A stretch of DNA of 35,081 nucleotides from contig CACIWZ010000005.1 of the NCBI GenBank assembly GCA_902590505.1, forward strand, positions 1 to 35,081, read 5' to 3'. The notes under the pieces are model-generated. The model was not told where the DNA came from, made no database searches, and worked only from the letters and a program-made list of their open reading frames with translations. Every line of letters starts with the position of its first letter. The stretch's first letter is position 1. Source of the DNA: an uncultured Pelagibacteraceae bacterium. Lineage in GTDB: Bacteria > Pseudomonadota > Alphaproteobacteria > Pelagibacterales > Pelagibacteraceae. The position numbers and the translations under genes are program-made. Positions 18,101 to 28,502 of the stretch are shown piece by piece.

Positions 18101-19313
18101 AATTTATAAAGTAAATTATGGATCAAAATTATTTTTTAAAGACGGCGAAATAATTGACAAAGGAAAAAAAATTGCAGAATGGGATCCTTACACCTTACCA
18201 GTTATTGCTGAAACAAGTGGTATTGCGAACTATATGGATTTAATGGAAGGTAGCTCTCTTACAGAAACTCTAGACGATGCTACCGGTTTATCATCCAAGT
18301 CAGTTACAGATTGGAAGTCGTCAGCAAAAAATTCAGAATTAAAACCAAGAATTACACTTAGAAACGAAAAAGGTGAAATTATAAAGAAAGCTGATGGCAA
18401 TGAAGCAAGATATTATTTAGTACCAGATACAATTTTATCTGTGAAAGACGGTCAAAAAATTTCAGCTGGAGATGTTTTAGCAAGATTACCTAAAGAAACT
18501 TCAAAAACTAAAGATATTACTGGTGGCTTGCCTCGTGTAGCTGAACTTTTCGAAGCAAGACGACCTAAAGATAGTGCTATAATCGCTGAAAACGATGGTG
18601 TAATTGAATTTGGTAAAGAAGTTAGAGGAAAACAAAAAATATCAATTAAATCTTCAAACGGAGAGACTTCTAATTATTTAATACCAAAAGGCAAACATGT
18701 TAATTTTAATCAAGGTGAAAAAATTAAAAAAGGTGAATATTTATTAGATGGTAGTCCGGCCCCTCATGATATTTTACGAATTTTAGGGGTTGAAAAACTT
18801 ACAGAGTATTTTGTCACAGAAGTTCAAGAAGTATATCGACTACAAGGTGTAGTAATTAATGACAAGCATATAGAAACTATCGTTAGGCAAATGTTAAAAA
18901 GAGTTGAAATTAAAGAACCAGGAGACTCTGATCTTTTAACAGGAGAAGTTGTAGATTTATTAGAAATTAATAGTATTAACGAAAATCTGAGAAATGAAAA
19001 AAAGAAACCTGCTACATTTGAGAGAATTCTTTTAGGTATTACCAAAGCTTCGTTACAAACTAATTCTTTCATTTCCGCCGCTTCGTTTCAAGAAACTACG
19101 AGAGTGCTTACTGATGCATCAATCAAGGGTAAAACAGATTCATTAGAGGGTTTAAAAGAAAATGTAATTGTAGGTAGATTAGTCCCTGCAGGAACAGGCT
19201 TAACTAAAATTGAGTGGGACAAACAAGCAAGAGAGCAAGACAAGACAAGATTAGAGGAATTAAAAAAACAAGAGCTAGAATCCGCACCAGTTGCCCCTGA
19301 GCAGTCAGCTTAA
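15123..19313 (+). CDS. rpoC: DNA-directed RNA polymerase beta' subunit
   Basis: Carries the catalytic magnesium of RNA polymerase. The protein is 1,396 residues, normal for the class. The N-terminal zinc site uses Cys73, Cys75, Cys88 and Cys91. The active-site motif NADFDGDQ is at 462-469. A second zinc-binding cluster around residue 890 includes [11 protein letters not shown]. The trigger-loop/bridge-helix segment includes [16 protein letters not shown]. The last 20 or so residues are Glu/Lys/Pro-rich and not conserved. It starts at ATG 15123 with a TTAATT leader and no Shine-Dalgarno. It is followed by 149 bp of noncoding DNA holding the next promoter. Confidence 0.98.
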   Translation: MEKNLTKNFENQNLSKENNFDSIKITLASPEKIKSWSYGEIKKPETINYRTFRPEKDGLFCSRIFGPVKDYECLCGKYKRMKFRGIICEKCGVEVTKSNVRRERMGHIDLACPVAHIWFLKSLPSRISLAIDMKLKEVEKVLYFESFIVVEPGLTTLKKGQLISEEALLKAQEEFGEDAFTAGIGAEAVREILVNLDLKKEQKKLRESLNEIKSKVTEERTIKRLKLIESFINSGNKPEWMILTSVPVIPPELRPLVPLDGGRFATSDLNDLYRRVINRNNRLKRLLDLKAPDIIVRNEKRMLQESVDALFDNGRRGRVITGTGKRPLKSLAEMLKGKQGRFRQNLLGKRVDYSGRSVIVVGPELKLHQCGLPKKMALELFKPFLYARLDKLGLATTIKQAKRLVEKEKSEVWDSLEHIIREHPILLNRAPTLHRLGVQAFEAKLIEGNAIELHPLVCAAFNADFDGDQMAVHIPLSLEAQLEARVLMMSTNNILSPSNGKPIIVPSQDIVLGIYYLSQSSLEKDKKPKGIFSSVEEIEQALENKSISLHSKIISTFKTVNADGKNIIEKYTSTAGRFLLANLLPINKDIKFNLVNKLLTKKNVSEVIDTIFRFCGQKETVIFCDRIKTLGFKHAFKAGISFGKDDLIIPENKENLINNTKKQIEEYEKQYSDGLITRGEKYNKVVDVWSKCTDTVANEMMKEISSAEKVYDDDRIETNSVYMMADSGARGSQAQMKQLAGMRGLIAKPSGEIIETPIISNFKEGLTVLEYFNSTHGARKGLADTALKTANSGYLTRRLCDVAQDVQITKSECDPKKRSSVNISEIIEGGNILVSLSERVLGRVIAENIKNPVTGEIIVKKNKLIDEFDCEKIDAAGVKSVNVYSVITCASTKGVCQICYGRDLARGKLVSVGEAVGMIAAQSIGEPGTQLTMRTFHVGGTAQIKEESQIISQTKGKLNIINKNLIEDSKKNIIVMGRNTQLSIEDENGRQLAIYKVNYGSKLFFKDGEIIDKGKKIAEWDPYTLPVIAETSGIANYMDLMEGSSLTETLDDATGLSSKSVTDWKSSAKNSELKPRITLRNEKGEIIKKADGNEARYYLVPDTILSVKDGQKISAGDVLARLPKETSKTKDITGGLPRVAELFEARRPKDSAIIAENDGVIEFGKEVRGKQKISIKSSNGETSNYLIPKGKHVNFNQGEKIKKGEYLLDGSPAPHDILRILGVEKLTEYFVTEVQEVYRLQGVVINDKHIETIVRQMLKRVEIKEPGDSDLLTGEVVDLLEINSINENLRNEKKKPATFERILLGITKASLQTNSFISAASFQETTRVLTDASIKGKTDSLEGLKENVIVGRLVPAGTGLTKIEWDKQAREQDKTRLEELKKQELESAPVAPEQSA

Positions 19314-19337
19314 TTTTGCTAAAAAACCCATTAATTA

Positions 19338-19405
19338 TTGACTTTTATAAATTCAATGCTAGTTTACGGCACATTTTGAATGTTAGAAGTAAGGTTGATT
19401 ATAGC
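19338..19405 (+). promoter_or_regulatory. Candidate promoter(s) for the rpsL-rpsG-fusA ribosomal block
   Basis: In the 149-bp rpoC-rpsL gap, TTGACT (19338-19343) is followed after 16 bp by TAGTTT (19360-19365), preceded by TGC as in extended -10 promoters. A second candidate is TTGAAT (19376-19381), 18 bp, TATAGC (19400-19405). The first would give a leader of about 90 nt. This is the only sizeable gap between rpoC and adk, so a promoter is expected here. The choice between the two cannot be settled from sequence. Confidence 0.5.
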
Positions 19406-19419
19406 CTTAAACACTAACA
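19381..19419 (+). promoter_or_regulatory. Imperfect hairpin in the rpsL leader
   Basis: TGTTAG (19381-19386) pairs with CTAACA (19414-19419) and, inside it, TAAGG (19390-19394) pairs with CCTTA (19405-19409), with a small internal loop and a 10-nt apical loop. If transcription begins at the upstream promoter candidate, this forms near the 5' end of the mRNA. It could be a ribosomal-protein autoregulatory site, but that is only inferred from position; the stem is modest and AT-rich. Confidence 0.35.
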
Positions 19420-19462
19420 AATTTATCGGGGCTACTCTTACTTATACTTCAAAATTTTTATT

Positions 19463-19834
19463 ATGCCGACAATTAATCAGTTGATTAAAAAGAGAAGAGT
19501 TAAACCTGTTGCTAGAAATAAAGTTCCAGCATTAGAGAAACAACCTTTAAAACGCGGAGTTTGCGTAAAAGTTTATACTACTACACCTAAAAAACCAAAT
19601 TCAGCTTTAAGAAAAGTCGCGAGAGTTAGATTATCTAACGGTTTTGAAGTGACAGCATATATCCCAGGTGAAGGACACAATCTTCAAGAACATTCTGTTG
19701 TTTTATTAAGAGGTGGACGAGTTAAAGATTTGCCTGGTGTCAGGTATCATATTTTAAGAGGTAACCTGGATACCCAAGGGGTAGCTAATCGTAAACAAAG
19801 AAGATCCCTATACGGAGCAAAAAAACCAAAATAA
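19463..19834 (+). CDS. rpsL: 30S ribosomal protein S12
   Basis: Decoding-centre protein controlling translational accuracy. The protein is 123 residues, normal length. [20 protein letters not shown] and the segment [11 protein letters not shown] are conserved, with the Lys residues associated with streptomycin sensitivity in place. It starts at ATG after TTTATT without a Shine-Dalgarno. It is the first gene of the str block and is followed by rpsG after 4 bp. Confidence 0.98.
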   Translation: MPTINQLIKKRRVKPVARNKVPALEKQPLKRGVCVKVYTTTPKKPNSALRKVARVRLSNGFEVTAYIPGEGHNLQEHSVVLLRGGRVKDLPGVRYHILRGNLDTQGVANRKQRRSLYGAKKPK

Positions 19835-19838
19835 TATT

Positions 19839-20309
19839 ATGTCAAGAAAAAGAAAAGCACCTGTTAGAAAAGTTTATCCCGATCCAAAATTTCATTCTGA
19901 TGTAGTTTCTAAATTTATAAACTCTATTATGTATGACGGAAAAAGATCCACGGCTGAAAAAATTCTTTATGATGCTTTAGACATTATTAAAAATAAAAAT
20001 AAAGAAGACCCACTTAAGATTTTTAATTCAGCAATAAGTAATGTTAAACCAAATTTAGAGTGTAGATCTCGAAGAGTAGGTGGAGCTACATATCAAGTCC
20101 CTGTAGAAGTGAAGTCGAAAAGAGCGCAAGCTCTTGCTCTGCGATGGATAATGGATGCTACTAGAAGAAGAAAAAATAAAACAATGGCTGAGAAACTTTA
20201 TGCTGAAATAATGGATGCTTCACAAAATAAAGGTTCGGCAATTAAAAAAAGAGAAGACACTCACAAAATGGCAGAGGCAAATAAAGCTTTTGCTCACTTT
20301 AGATGGTAA
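19839..20309 (+). CDS. rpsG: 30S ribosomal protein S7
   Basis: Nucleates assembly of the 30S head and contacts the E-site tRNA. The protein is 156 residues, normal length. It begins [18 protein letters not shown] and includes [14 protein letters not shown] and the C-terminal [17 protein letters not shown]. The 4-bp spacing from rpsL leaves no room for the S7-binding intercistronic hairpin used by E. coli for autoregulation. fusA begins 4 bp downstream. Confidence 0.98.
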   Translation: MSRKRKAPVRKVYPDPKFHSDVVSKFINSIMYDGKRSTAEKILYDALDIIKNKNKEDPLKIFNSAISNVKPNLECRSRRVGGATYQVPVEVKSKRAQALALRWIMDATRRRKNKTMAEKLYAEIMDASQNKGSAIKKREDTHKMAEANKAFAHFRW

Positions 20310-20313
20310 AAAT

Positions 20314-22386
20314 ATGAGCAAGTACACTTTAGATAAATATAGAAACATAGGTATCATGGCCCACATTGATGCTGGGAAGACAACTACAACTGAAAGAGTT
20401 TTATATTATACGGGGAAAAGCCATAAGATAGGTGAAGTACACGATGGCGCCGCTACGATGGACTGGATGGAACAAGAACAAGAAAGAGGTATAACAATTA
20501 CCTCTGCAGCAACAACTTGTTTTTGGAGAGATCATCGAATTAACATTATTGACACTCCCGGACACGTTGACTTTACAATTGAGGTAGAAAGGTCTTTAAA
20601 AGTTTTAGATGGAGCTGTTGCAGTATTTGATGGAGTTGCAGGCGTTGAACCACAATCAGAGACTGTTTGGAGACAAGCGGATAAGTATAAAGTTCCGAGA
20701 ATTTGTTTTGTAAATAAATTAGATAGAACAGGAGCAGACTTTTATAGATGTGTTGAAATGATAAAGGAAAGATTAGGTTGCAAACCTTTACCCCTTCAAC
20801 TTCCAATTGGCTCTGAAGCAGATCTAAAAGGTGTAGTTGACCTAGTTAAAATGAAAGGCGTAGTCTGGCAAAACGAAGATTTAGGTGCAAAGTTTGATTA
20901 CGTAGATATCCCAGAAGAATTAAAAGAAAAAGCAAAACAATATAGACAAAATTTAGTTGAAACAGCAGTCGAAGAGGATGAAAAACTTATGGAGTCCTAT
21001 CTTGATGGAAAAGAGCCTTCAGAAGAAGATCTTATAAAGTGTATTAGAAAGGGGACTTTAGGTTTTAACTTTGTTCCTATATTAACTGGTTCTGCCTTTA
21101 AAAATAAAGGTGTTCAACCTTTATTAGATGCTGTTATAGATTACCTACCTAGCCCAAGTGACTTACAGTCTATTGAAGGAACTAAAGTTGGGTCTGATGA
21201 AAAAGTAACAATGAAATTTAATGAAAAAGAAAACTTTTCTGCTCTTGCTTTTAAAGTAGCTAATGATCCTTTTGTTGGTTCTCTTACTTTTATAAGAATT
21301 TATTCTGGAACTTTAAACGCAGGTACTTCAATTTTAAACTCCTCGAAAGATAAAAATGAAAGAATAGGTAGGATGCTTTTGATGCACGCAAATAGTAGGG
21401 AAGACATAAAGACCGCATCAGCTGGCGATATTGTTGCCTTAGCAGGTTTGAAATATACAATTACTGGTCATACATTATGTGACTCAAAAAATCCTATTCT
21501 TCTGGAACCTATGGAATTTCCTGATCCTGTAATTGAGATAGCAGTAGAACCTAAAACAAAAGGTGATCAAGAAAAAATGGGCGAAGCTTTGGCAAGATTA
21601 GCTAAAGAAGATCCATCTTTTAGAGTTTCATCAGACGAGGAATCTGGTCAAACAATCATTAAAGGTATGGGTGAATTACATTTGGATATAATAGTCGACA
21701 GAATGAAAAGAGAGTTTAAGGTTGAGGCAAATATAGGCGCCCCTCAAGTAGCTTATCGAGAAACTATTTTGGGAACAGCTGAGATGGAATACATTCACAA
21801 AAAACAAAGTGGAGGAGCAGGACAGTTTGCAAAAGTGAAACTCAGTGTTGAGCCATTAGAAGCAGGAAAAGGTAGAGAAGTTGAAAATCTAATTAAGGGT
21901 GGTTCAATACCAAAAGAATTTATACCAGGAGTAGAAAAAGGCGTAGAAAGTGTTTCTGATAGTGGAATATTAGCTGGCTTTCCGATAATTGATTATAAAG
22001 TAAAAATTTTAGATGGCTTACATCATGATGTTGATTCTAGTGTTTTAGCTTTTGAAATTGCTAGCAGATCATGTTTCAGAGAGGCTTGCCAAAAGGCTAC
22101 GTTAAAATTATTAGAACCAATGATGAAGGTGGAAGTTGTTACACCTGAAGAGTTTATGGGTGATGTAATTGGAGATTTAAACAGCAGGAGAGGTCAAGTT
22201 GGTTCTACAGAGCCTAGAGGAAACGCAACCGCTATCAACGCTGTTGTTCCTTTAGCAAATATGTTTGGATACATAAACAATCTTAGATCATCTACTCAAG
22301 GTAGAGCTCAATACACAATGCAATTTAGTCATTACGACAAAGTTCCTCAAAATGTTCAAGATGAAGTAACAAAAAAACTAGCTTAA
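20314..22386 (+). CDS. fusA: Translation elongation factor G
   Basis: GTPase that drives translocation and ribosome recycling. From ATG 20314 the protein is 690 residues, normal size. The same frame is open back to 20215 inside rpsG, but [19 protein letters not shown] is the family start. GTPase motifs are AHIDAGKT (16-23), [16 protein letters not shown] and NKLDRTGA. Domain IV includes the [14 protein letters not shown] segment. Unlike the classic str operon it is not followed by tuf but by rpsJ after 3 bp. Confidence 0.98.
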   Translation: MSKYTLDKYRNIGIMAHIDAGKTTTTERVLYYTGKSHKIGEVHDGAATMDWMEQEQERGITITSAATTCFWRDHRINIIDTPGHVDFTIEVERSLKVLDGAVAVFDGVAGVEPQSETVWRQADKYKVPRICFVNKLDRTGADFYRCVEMIKERLGCKPLPLQLPIGSEADLKGVVDLVKMKGVVWQNEDLGAKFDYVDIPEELKEKAKQYRQNLVETAVEEDEKLMESYLDGKEPSEEDLIKCIRKGTLGFNFVPILTGSAFKNKGVQPLLDAVIDYLPSPSDLQSIEGTKVGSDEKVTMKFNEKENFSALAFKVANDPFVGSLTFIRIYSGTLNAGTSILNSSKDKNERIGRMLLMHANSREDIKTASAGDIVALAGLKYTITGHTLCDSKNPILLEPMEFPDPVIEIAVEPKTKGDQEKMGEALARLAKEDPSFRVSSDEESGQTIIKGMGELHLDIIVDRMKREFKVEANIGAPQVAYRETILGTAEMEYIHKKQSGGAGQFAKVKLSVEPLEAGKGREVENLIKGGSIPKEFIPGVEKGVESVSDSGILAGFPIIDYKVKILDGLHHDVDSSVLAFEIASRSCFREACQKATLKLLEPMMKVEVVTPEEFMGDVIGDLNSRRGQVGSTEPRGNATAINAVVPLANMFGYINNLRSSTQGRAQYTMQFSHYDKVPQNVQDEVTKKLA

Positions 22387-22389
22387 ATT

Positions 22390-22698
22390 ATGGAAAATCA
22401 AAATATTAGAATACATTTGAAAGCTTACGACAATAAAATTTTAGACCTTTCTACTGAGGAAATTGTAAATACAGCTAAAAGAACCGGCGCACAAGTTAAA
22501 GGTCCTATTCCATTACCTACAAGAATTGAGAGATATACAGTTCTTAGATCTCCTCATATTGACAAAAAGAGTAGAGAACAATTTGAGTCAAGAACTCACA
22601 AAAGATTAATTGATATAATAGAACCAACTCCACAAACAGTTGAGGCATTAATGAAGCTAGATTTAGCCTCGGGGGTAGATATAGAAATAAAAATATAA
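22390..22698 (+). CDS. rpsJ: 30S ribosomal protein S10
   Basis: Component of the 30S head that also acts with NusB in rRNA antitermination. The protein is 102 residues, normal. The conserved core includes [42 protein letters not shown] and the C-terminal [13 protein letters not shown]. It starts at an ATG preceded by TAAATT with no Shine-Dalgarno, 3 bp after fusA, so the S10 block here has no visible promoter or long leader of its own. Confidence 0.98.
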   Translation: MENQNIRIHLKAYDNKILDLSTEEIVNTAKRTGAQVKGPIPLPTRIERYTVLRSPHIDKKSREQFESRTHKRLIDIIEPTPQTVEALMKLDLASGVDIEIKI

Positions 22699-22702
22699 AT
22701 TT

Positions 22703-23407
22703 ATGAGCATAGGATTAATTGGAACAAAAATAGGAATGACAAGAGAGTTTATGGACTCAGGACAATCTGTTCCTGTGACTGTAATCAAAGTAGAGCAAGG
22801 TAGGGTTTTGGACATTATTACTAAAGATAAAAGAGGATACAACGCAGTAAAAGTTGGTTTTTTTAAACAAAAAAACTCAAAAATAAATAAACAAATGAAG
22901 GGTTACTTTGCAAAAAAAAATACTGAACCTAAAAAAATATTAAAAGAATTTAGAACTAACAATATAGATCAATTCAAAGAAGGCAACGAACTAGGATTAG
23001 AGATTTTTAAAGATAAAAAATTTTTAGATGTGAGATCAAAAACTATCGGTAAAGGTTTTGCAGGTGTGATGAAAAGGTGGAATTTTGGAGGATTGAGAGC
23101 TTCACATGGTGTCTCTGTCTCTCATAGATCTCATGGTTCAACTGGACAAAGACAAGACCCAGGAAAAGTATTCAAAGGCAAAAAAATGGCTGGACACATG
23201 GGAGATAAACTTAGAACCATGCTAAATTTAGAGATAATAAAATCTGATGTAGAGAACAATTTAATTTATCTAAGAGGATCAATTCCAGGTTCTAAGAACT
23301 CAACTGTTTTCCTTAGAGAATCTATAAAAAATATAACAAGAAAGACAATTAAAGAACGACACGAAGCAAAAATTAAGGCTGCAGCAGCAAAGAAAGGTAA
23401 AAAATAA
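22703..23407 (+). CDS. rplC: 50S ribosomal protein L3
   Basis: Early assembly protein reaching the peptidyl-transferase centre. The protein is 234 residues. It begins with IGLIGTKIGMTREF and carries the central loop KGFAGVMKRWNFGG and SHRSHGSTGQRQDPGKVFKGKKMAGHMG. The C-terminus has an Ala/Lys-rich tail (about 215-234) beyond the usual core. The stop codon overlaps the rplD ATG by one base (TAATG). Confidence 0.97.
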   Translation: MSIGLIGTKIGMTREFMDSGQSVPVTVIKVEQGRVLDIITKDKRGYNAVKVGFFKQKNSKINKQMKGYFAKKNTEPKKILKEFRTNNIDQFKEGNELGLEIFKDKKFLDVRSKTIGKGFAGVMKRWNFGGLRASHGVSVSHRSHGSTGQRQDPGKVFKGKKMAGHMGDKLRTMLNLEIIKSDVENNLIYLRGSIPGSKNSTVFLRESIKNITRKTIKERHEAKIKAAAAKKGKK

Positions 23408-24042
23408 TGAAACTTCCTTTATTGAACATAGATGGAACTAAATCTAGCTCAATTGAGATTTCTGATAAATTGATTAATATAAAGGTCAATCATAAATTAA
23501 TTAAATTTGTAATAGACTGGCAACTTAATCATTCAAAACCAAGAGTTGCTAAAACTAAACAAAGAAATCAAATTAAAGGTTCGACGAAAAAAATAATTGC
23601 GCAAAAAGGCAGTGGTGGAGCTAGACATGCCAGTAAAAAGGCACCAATATTTGTTGGCGGAGGTATAGCTCATGGTCCAAAAGGAGATAATTATAAAATC
23701 AAGAAAATAAATAAAAAAGTCAGAAAACTTGCACTAGCACAAACTCTTTCAAAAAAAAATTATGACAAAAGTTTACATATCTTAGCAGACGTTAAGAAAG
23801 AAATTAAGAAAACAAAAGAATTTAACAGTTTTTTAGAAAAAAATAAAATAAACAACGTATTAATAATTTCTGATAATGACTCTTTAAAAAATATTCATAA
23901 ATCGGCTAGAAATATAAAAAATTTAAAAATTATCAAAGATGAAGGAACAAATGTATACGATTTATTTAAATATAAAAATATATTAATTACATCCTCCTCA
24001 GCAAAAAAAATTCAAAATAGGATTTTAAATGAAAAAAATTAA
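23407..24042 (+). CDS. rplD: 50S ribosomal protein L4
   Basis: Lines the nascent peptide tunnel. The protein is 211 residues. The loop KPRVAKTKQRNQIKGSTKK and QKGSGGARHASKKAPIFVGGG is conserved. The second half is very Lys/Ile/Asn-rich and divergent. In some bacteria L4 represses the S10 operon through a leader RNA, but no such leader exists here. The 3' end overlaps rplW by 14 bp, one of the longest overlaps in the block. Confidence 0.96.
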   Translation: MKLPLLNIDGTKSSSIEISDKLINIKVNHKLIKFVIDWQLNHSKPRVAKTKQRNQIKGSTKKIIAQKGSGGARHASKKAPIFVGGGIAHGPKGDNYKIKKINKKVRKLALAQTLSKKNYDKSLHILADVKKEIKKTKEFNSFLEKNKINNVLIISDNDSLKNIHKSARNIKNLKIIKDEGTNVYDLFKYKNILITSSSAKKIQNRILNEKN

Positions 24043-24322
24043 TTATATAGACTCAATAAGAAATCCAATTATTACTGAAAAAGCAACTATTTTATCTGAA
24101 CAAAACAAAACTGTTTTTAAAGTTCATAATGGTGCGAATAAAAAAACTATTAAAAAAAATATAGAGAAACTTTTTAAAGTTAATGTTATTAAAATAAATA
24201 TAATCAATCAAAAACCAAAATTAAAAATAAAACAGGGAAGAAAATCGCATAAAAGCGGATATAAAAAAGCAATTATTACTTTAAAAAAAGGTCAAAGTAT
24301 TGACCTTACTACGGGAGTTTAA
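24029..24322 (+). CDS. rplW: 50S ribosomal protein L23
   Basis: Sits at the tunnel exit and docks trigger factor and signal recognition particle. The protein is 97 residues. RNPIITEKATILSEQNKTVFKV is the conserved N-terminal core; the rest is basic and contains NVIKINIINQKPK and the exposed loop region. It starts inside the rplD 3' end in another frame and is followed by rplB after 3 bp. Confidence 0.95.
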   Translation: MKKINYIDSIRNPIITEKATILSEQNKTVFKVHNGANKKTIKKNIEKLFKVNVIKINIINQKPKLKIKQGRKSHKSGYKKAIITLKKGQSIDLTTGV

Positions 24323-24325
24323 TTT

Positions 24326-25159
24326 ATGGCATTAAAAACTTTTAAACCTTATACAAAATCAACAAGAGGAACTGTTGTTATAGACAAAAGTGTTTTATGG
24401 AAAGGAACACCATATAAGCCATTAACAAAAGGACAAAACTTTACGGGTGGTAGAAATAATAATGGTAGAATTACCTCAAGACATATAGGCGGTGGATCAA
24501 AACATAAGTATAGAATTATCGATTTTTACAGAAAGAAAAAAAACATCAAAGCCACCGTTGATAGAATTGAATACGACCCTAACAGAACTGCTTATATTGC
24601 ATTAATTACTTATAAAGATAATGAAAAATCGTACATTATTTGCCCTAAAGGTTTAAAAAAAGGGGATACAATAGAGTCAGGTAAAAATGTTGAAATTAAA
24701 ATCGGTAATTCGTTAGAACTAAAAGATATTCCTCCAGGTACTTCGCTACATAATGTAGAGTTAATCCCTGGTAATGGCGCAAAACTTGCGAGATCTGCAG
24801 GATCATCAGTTACATTGTCAGGATATGATGGAGATTATGCAATTCTTAAACTTTCATCTGGAGAAATGAGAAAAGTAAGTAGTTCTTGCATAGCTACAAT
24901 TGGAACTGTATCAAACCCAGATCAAAAAAACATAAAAATTGGTAAAGCTGGAAGAAATAGATGGAGAGGCAAAAGACCACAAACAAGGGGCGTTGCTATG
25001 AATCCAGTTGATCACCCACATGGAGGTGGAGAGGGAAAAACTTCTGGTGGAAGAAGTCCTGTTTCTCCTTGGGGTCAGTCAGCAAAAGGATTGAAAACAA
25101 GAAGACCTAAGAGAAGTGACAAATTAATTATTACTAGAAGAAAGAAGAGGAATAGGTAA
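24326..25159 (+). CDS. rplB: 50S ribosomal protein L2
   Basis: Large-subunit core protein close to the peptidyl-transferase centre. The protein is 277 residues, normal. It begins with [16 protein letters not shown] and carries [26 protein letters not shown], and the C-terminal segment [15 protein letters not shown] with the conserved histidines. The stop overlaps the rpsS ATG by one base. Confidence 0.98.
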   Translation: MALKTFKPYTKSTRGTVVIDKSVLWKGTPYKPLTKGQNFTGGRNNNGRITSRHIGGGSKHKYRIIDFYRKKKNIKATVDRIEYDPNRTAYIALITYKDNEKSYIICPKGLKKGDTIESGKNVEIKIGNSLELKDIPPGTSLHNVELIPGNGAKLARSAGSSVTLSGYDGDYAILKLSSGEMRKVSSSCIATIGTVSNPDQKNIKIGKAGRNRWRGKRPQTRGVAMNPVDHPHGGGEGKTSGGRSPVSPWGQSAKGLKTRRPKRSDKLIITRRKKRNR

Positions 25160-25476
25160 TGACAAGATCAATTTGGAAAGGACCATTTGTACATCCTAGT
25201 TTGTTAAAAAAGATTGATAAACTAAAAGACCAGCCCAACAAAAAGCCAATTAAAACTTGGTCAAGAAATTCTACAATAATACCGGACTTTGTAGGACATA
25301 GCTTTATGATTCATAATGGAAAATCTTTTATACCAATTACTATTTCAGAAGAAATGGTTGGCCATAAATTAGGTGAATTTGCACCAACAAGAACATTTAA
25401 AGGGCATACACCTGCTGACAAAAAAGCTGCTGCGGCTGCTCCAACGGATAAACAAGCTACTGGAGATAAGAAATAA
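25159..25476 (+). CDS. rpsS: 30S ribosomal protein S19
   Basis: Binds 16S rRNA in the 30S head next to S13. The protein is 105 residues against a usual 89-93. The conserved part ends near [11 protein letters not shown], after [11 protein letters not shown] and [23 protein letters not shown]. The extra C-terminal tail (about 88-105) is Ala/Lys/Asp-rich low complexity. The stop overlaps the rplV ATG by one base. Confidence 0.97.
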   Translation: MTRSIWKGPFVHPSLLKKIDKLKDQPNKKPIKTWSRNSTIIPDFVGHSFMIHNGKSFIPITISEEMVGHKLGEFAPTRTFKGHTPADKKAAAAAPTDKQATGDKK

Positions 25477-25844
25477 TGAATAAGGAAAACACATTAGTCA
25501 AAGCAGTAAATAAAAATGTAAGAACAAGCCCGAGAAAGTTATCTTTGGTTTGTAATTTAATAAAAGGAAAAAAAGCTGATGTTGCACTCAGGGATCTTGA
25601 ATTTACGAGAAAAAGAATAGCTAAAGATGTAAGCAAAACAGTCAAATCAGCTATCTCCAATGCAGAAAATAACTATCAATATGATATAGATAATTTATTT
25701 GTAAAAGAGGCATACGTTGGAAAATCTTTAGTTATGAAAAGATACAGACCAAGAGCAAAAGGCAGAGCAAGTCCTATTAAAAAACCATTTAGTAGGATCA
25801 CAATTGTTTTGGAGGAAAAAAAGGAAAAAAAGGCGAGTAAATAA
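25476..25844 (+). CDS. rplV: 50S ribosomal protein L22
   Basis: Spans the large subunit to the peptide tunnel wall. The protein is 122 residues. Core motifs are [24 protein letters not shown] and the tunnel-loop region [18 protein letters not shown], without unusual change. The C-terminus is short and Lys-rich. One-base TAATG overlap with rpsC. Confidence 0.97.
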   Translation: MNKENTLVKAVNKNVRTSPRKLSLVCNLIKGKKADVALRDLEFTRKRIAKDVSKTVKSAISNAENNYQYDIDNLFVKEAYVGKSLVMKRYRPRAKGRASPIKKPFSRITIVLEEKKEKKASK

Positions 25845-26530
25845 TGGGACAAAAAATAAATCCGATTGGTTTAAGACTTGGTATTAATCGTGGATGGGAC
25901 TCCACTTGGTTTGCTAAAAAGAAAGACTTTGGAAAGTTTTTGATTGAAGATCATAAAATCAGAAATTATATCAAAAAAAATATTACTAATTCTGGTGTTT
26001 CTGAAATTATTATAGAAAGATCGTCAAAAAAATGTACGATTTCCATTCATACATCAAGACCGGGTTTTGTAATTGGTAAAAAAGGCGCAGATATTGAAAA
26101 AATTAAAAAAAATATAATGAAAATTACTGACAGTGATGTGAATGTGAATATAAAAGAAATAAAAAAACCTGAACTGAATTCAAATTTAGTTGCCGAAAAT
26201 ATAGCTCAACAATTAGTTAAGCGAGTTGCCTACAGAAGAGCAATGAAAAGAGCTATGCAATCAGCTATGAGGTTAAATGCTAGAGGGATAAAAGTTATGC
26301 TTAGTGGTAGATTGGCTGGAAACGAGATAGCAAGAACAGAATGGTTAAGAGAAGGAAGCATTCCTTCTCATACATTGAGAGCTGATATTGATTATGGTTT
26401 TGCTGAAGCTTTAACCACATATGGAATTATAGGTGTGAAAGTTTGGATATATAAGGGTGAACTAATGGCAAAAGACGTTGAAAAAGAAAAAAAAGAAAGG
26501 GTAAAAAATGCTACAGCCGGTCAGAACTAA
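25844..26530 (+). CDS. rpsC: 30S ribosomal protein S3
   Basis: Forms part of the mRNA entry channel and helicase activity of the 30S subunit. The protein is 228 residues. It begins with [16 protein letters not shown], has a KH domain with [18 protein letters not shown] (about 64-90), and a C-terminal domain with [15 protein letters not shown]-like sequence (here [15 protein letters not shown]). Its 3' end overlaps rplP by 23 bp in another frame. Confidence 0.98.
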   Translation: MGQKINPIGLRLGINRGWDSTWFAKKKDFGKFLIEDHKIRNYIKKNITNSGVSEIIIERSSKKCTISIHTSRPGFVIGKKGADIEKIKKNIMKITDSDVNVNIKEIKKPELNSNLVAENIAQQLVKRVAYRRAMKRAMQSAMRLNARGIKVMLSGRLAGNEIARTEWLREGSIPSHTLRADIDYGFAEALTTYGIIGVKVWIYKGELMAKDVEKEKKERVKNATAGQN

Positions 26531-26912
26531 ATATAGGAAAGCATTTAAAGGAAGAATTCATGGAAATGCATCCAGGGCTGTGAAGCTTAATTACGGACAA
26601 TTTGGTCTAAAAGCTATTCAACCTGATAGAATTATTGGAAAACAAATTGAGGCAGCAAGAGTTGCTCTAACTAGGTACATGAAAAGAACTGGAAAGGTAT
26701 GGACAAGAATTTTTCCAAACATACCTGTTTCAAAAAAGCCTACTGAAGTGAGAATGGGGAAAGGCAAAGGATCCCCTGAATACTATGCTTGTAGAGTGAA
26801 ACCTGGAAGAATAATTTTTGAGATAGATGGTGTTACTGAAGAAACAGCTAGGGAAGCTTTATATAAAGCCTCAGCTAAATTACCAATTAAAACGAAATTT
26901 ATAAAAAGATAA
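26508..26912 (+). CDS. rplP: 50S ribosomal protein L16
   Basis: Late-assembly protein contacting A-site tRNA. The protein is 134 residues. It begins [16 protein letters not shown], so the start within the rpsC 3' end is right and the 23-bp overlap is real. It also carries [22 protein letters not shown] and [14 protein letters not shown]. It is followed by rpmC after 3 bp. Confidence 0.98.
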   Translation: MLQPVRTKYRKAFKGRIHGNASRAVKLNYGQFGLKAIQPDRIIGKQIEAARVALTRYMKRTGKVWTRIFPNIPVSKKPTEVRMGKGKGSPEYYACRVKPGRIIFEIDGVTEETAREALYKASAKLPIKTKFIKR

Positions 26913-26915
26913 ATT

Positions 26916-27104
26916 ATGGCGAAAAAAAAAGAGGACAAAAGATTAACTAAAGACCAAGCTGAAAAAAAAATATTATCTTTAAAAAAAGATTTATTTAATA
27001 TCAGATTTAAAAAAATTAATAATCAGGTTAATAATCCAGCACAGTATGGGCAAATAAAAAAAAGTATAGCTAGACTATATACAACAATTAAAAATACAAA
27101 ATGA
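26916..27104 (+). CDS. rpmC: 50S ribosomal protein L29
   Basis: Small protein at the tunnel exit beside L23. It has 62 residues forming two predicted helices. The typical core [23 protein letters not shown] is visible, preceded by a Lys-rich start. It starts at ATG after AAATT with no Shine-Dalgarno and overlaps rpsQ by ATGA. Confidence 0.94.
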   Translation: MAKKKEDKRLTKDQAEKKILSLKKDLFNIRFKKINNQVNNPAQYGQIKKSIARLYTTIKNTK

Positions 27105-27328
27105 CAAAAAAAATTTTAAAAGGAATAGTGACAAGTGCAAAAAATAACAAAACTATTGTTGTTGAAGTGACAAGAAAATTTAAACATCCTTTTTATGAAA
27201 AAGTTATTAAAAGATCAAAAAAATATCATGCACATGACGAAAAAAACAAATTTAAAGAAGGTGAAAAAGTTGCAATAATTGAGTGTAAACCGATTTCCAA
27301 AAAAAAAACATGGCAGGTTTTAGAATAA
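27101..27328 (+). CDS. rpsQ: 30S ribosomal protein S17
   Basis: Primary 16S rRNA-binding protein of the OB-fold type. It has 75 residues, slightly short. Conserved features are [37 protein letters not shown] and the C-terminal [13 protein letters not shown]. The start overlaps the rpmC stop (ATGA) and the stop overlaps the rplN ATG by one base. Confidence 0.97.
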   Translation: MTKKILKGIVTSAKNNKTIVVEVTRKFKHPFYEKVIKRSKKYHAHDEKNKFKEGEKVAIIECKPISKKKTWQVLE

Positions 27329-27696
27329 TGATACAAATACAAACAGAATTAACAGTTGCAGACAATACGGGCGCCAAAAGAGTTGAGTGTATAAAGGTTC
27401 TAGGTGGCTCTAAACGAAGATATGCATCAGTAGGGGATATAATTGTTATAAGTGTAAAAGATGCCATACCAAAAGGAAAAGTAAAAAAAGGAGCAGTTCA
27501 TAAGGCAGTAGTTGTAAGGACTAGAAAAGAAATATACAGAGATGACGGTTCTAAAGTTCAGTTTGATACAAATGCAGTAGTTTTAACTGACGATAAAGGA
27601 GAGCCTATTGGGACAAGAATTTTTGGACCTGTTACGAGAGAACTTCGTACAAGAGGCCACACTAAAATAATTTCACTAGCTCCGGAGGTATTATAA
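27328..27696 (+). CDS. rplN: 50S ribosomal protein L14
   Basis: Intersubunit-bridge protein. ATG at 27328 gives 122 residues, the canonical length, starting [19 protein letters not shown] longer frame from 27310 exists inside rpsQ but adds residues foreign to the family. The signature [15 protein letters not shown] and the C-terminal FGPVTRELR are present. One-base overlaps link it to rpsQ and rplX. Confidence 0.98.
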   Translation: MIQIQTELTVADNTGAKRVECIKVLGGSKRRYASVGDIIVISVKDAIPKGKVKKGAVHKAVVVRTRKEIYRDDGSKVQFDTNAVVLTDDKGEPIGTRIFGPVTRELRTRGHTKIISLAPEVL

Positions 27697-27947
27697 TGCT
27701 TTTAAAAAAAGGAGTTCAAGTAAAAGTTATTTCAGGAAAAGATAAAGGTAAAACGGGAGAAATTTTAGAAATTAATAGAAGACATAATAAAGTTAAAATT
27801 AAATCTATAGGTATGATAAAAAAACATCTTAAGCCAACAAAAGAGAATAAAGGTGGGATAATTTCAAAGGAAAGTTTTATTCATCAGTCAAATGTAAAAA
27901 ATATAGATGTAAAAATTAATGATAAGAAAAAAACAGGTAAAAAATGA
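27696..27947 (+). CDS. rplX: 50S ribosomal protein L24
   Basis: Assembly-initiating protein with a KOW fold. It has 83 residues, shorter than the usual 100-105. The KOW core KKGVQVKVISGKDKGKTGEIL and HLKPTKENKGGIISKE are present; the C-terminal part is trimmed and ends in Lys-rich sequence. A good Shine-Dalgarno (GGAGG) lies just upstream within rplN. It overlaps rplE by ATGA. Confidence 0.95.
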   Translation: MLLKKGVQVKVISGKDKGKTGEILEINRRHNKVKIKSIGMIKKHLKPTKENKGGIISKESFIHQSNVKNIDVKINDKKKTGKK

Positions 27948-28495
27948 CACCAAGATTAAAAATAGCTTACGATAAGGAAATAATAAACAAACTAATGAGC
28001 AAGCTATCTGTTAAAAACAAACATCAAGTTCCAAAAATAGAAAAAATAATTTTAAACATGGGATTAGGTGAAGACGCTTCAGATGGTAAAAAATTAAAAG
28101 CTTGTGTAGATGATTTGGCTTTAATTGCTGGGCAAAGACCGATTATTACAAAATTCAAAAAATCTATCTCTAATTTTAAAACAAGAAAAGGTTCTAACGC
28201 TGGTGCGAAAGTTACTTTAAGATCAGATAAAATGTATGAATTTATCGATCGATTGGTAAATATAGCATTGCCAAGGATAAAAGATTTTAGAGGATTATCA
28301 TTAAAAGGTGTAGATAATTCTTACAATTATTCTTTTGGAATTAAAGAACATATCGTTTTTCCAGAGGTGAACTTTGACAAGGTTGATAAAATTAGGGGAT
28401 TGGACATAACAATAGTGACAAAAAGTAAAAGTAAAGAGGGAACAATTGAACTTCTAAGAGAGTTTAATTTTCCACTAAATAGCAAAAAAAATTGA
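27944..28495 (+). CDS. rplE: 50S ribosomal protein L5
   Basis: Binds 5S rRNA in the central protuberance. The protein is 183 residues, normal. It carries VPKIEKIILNMGLGE, AGQRPIITKFKKSISNFKTRKG, RLVNIALPRIKDFRGL, and FPEVNFDKVDKIRGLDITIVT. It starts at the overlap with rplX; rpsN begins 7 bp after its stop. Confidence 0.98.
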   Translation: MTPRLKIAYDKEIINKLMSKLSVKNKHQVPKIEKIILNMGLGEDASDGKKLKACVDDLALIAGQRPIITKFKKSISNFKTRKGSNAGAKVTLRSDKMYEFIDRLVNIALPRIKDFRGLSLKGVDNSYNYSFGIKEHIVFPEVNFDKVDKIRGLDITIVTKSKSKEGTIELLREFNFPLNSKKN

Positions 28496-28502
28496 GGTAT
28501 TA

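Noticed and set aside
20215-20313. Upstream extension of fusA into rpsG
   Set aside because: Open by chance; the family start is at ATG 20314, and the extra residues overlap the conserved S7 C-terminus.
27310-27327. Upstream start for rplN inside rpsQ
   Set aside because: L14 is 122 residues and begins MIQ; the ATG at 27328 matches exactly.
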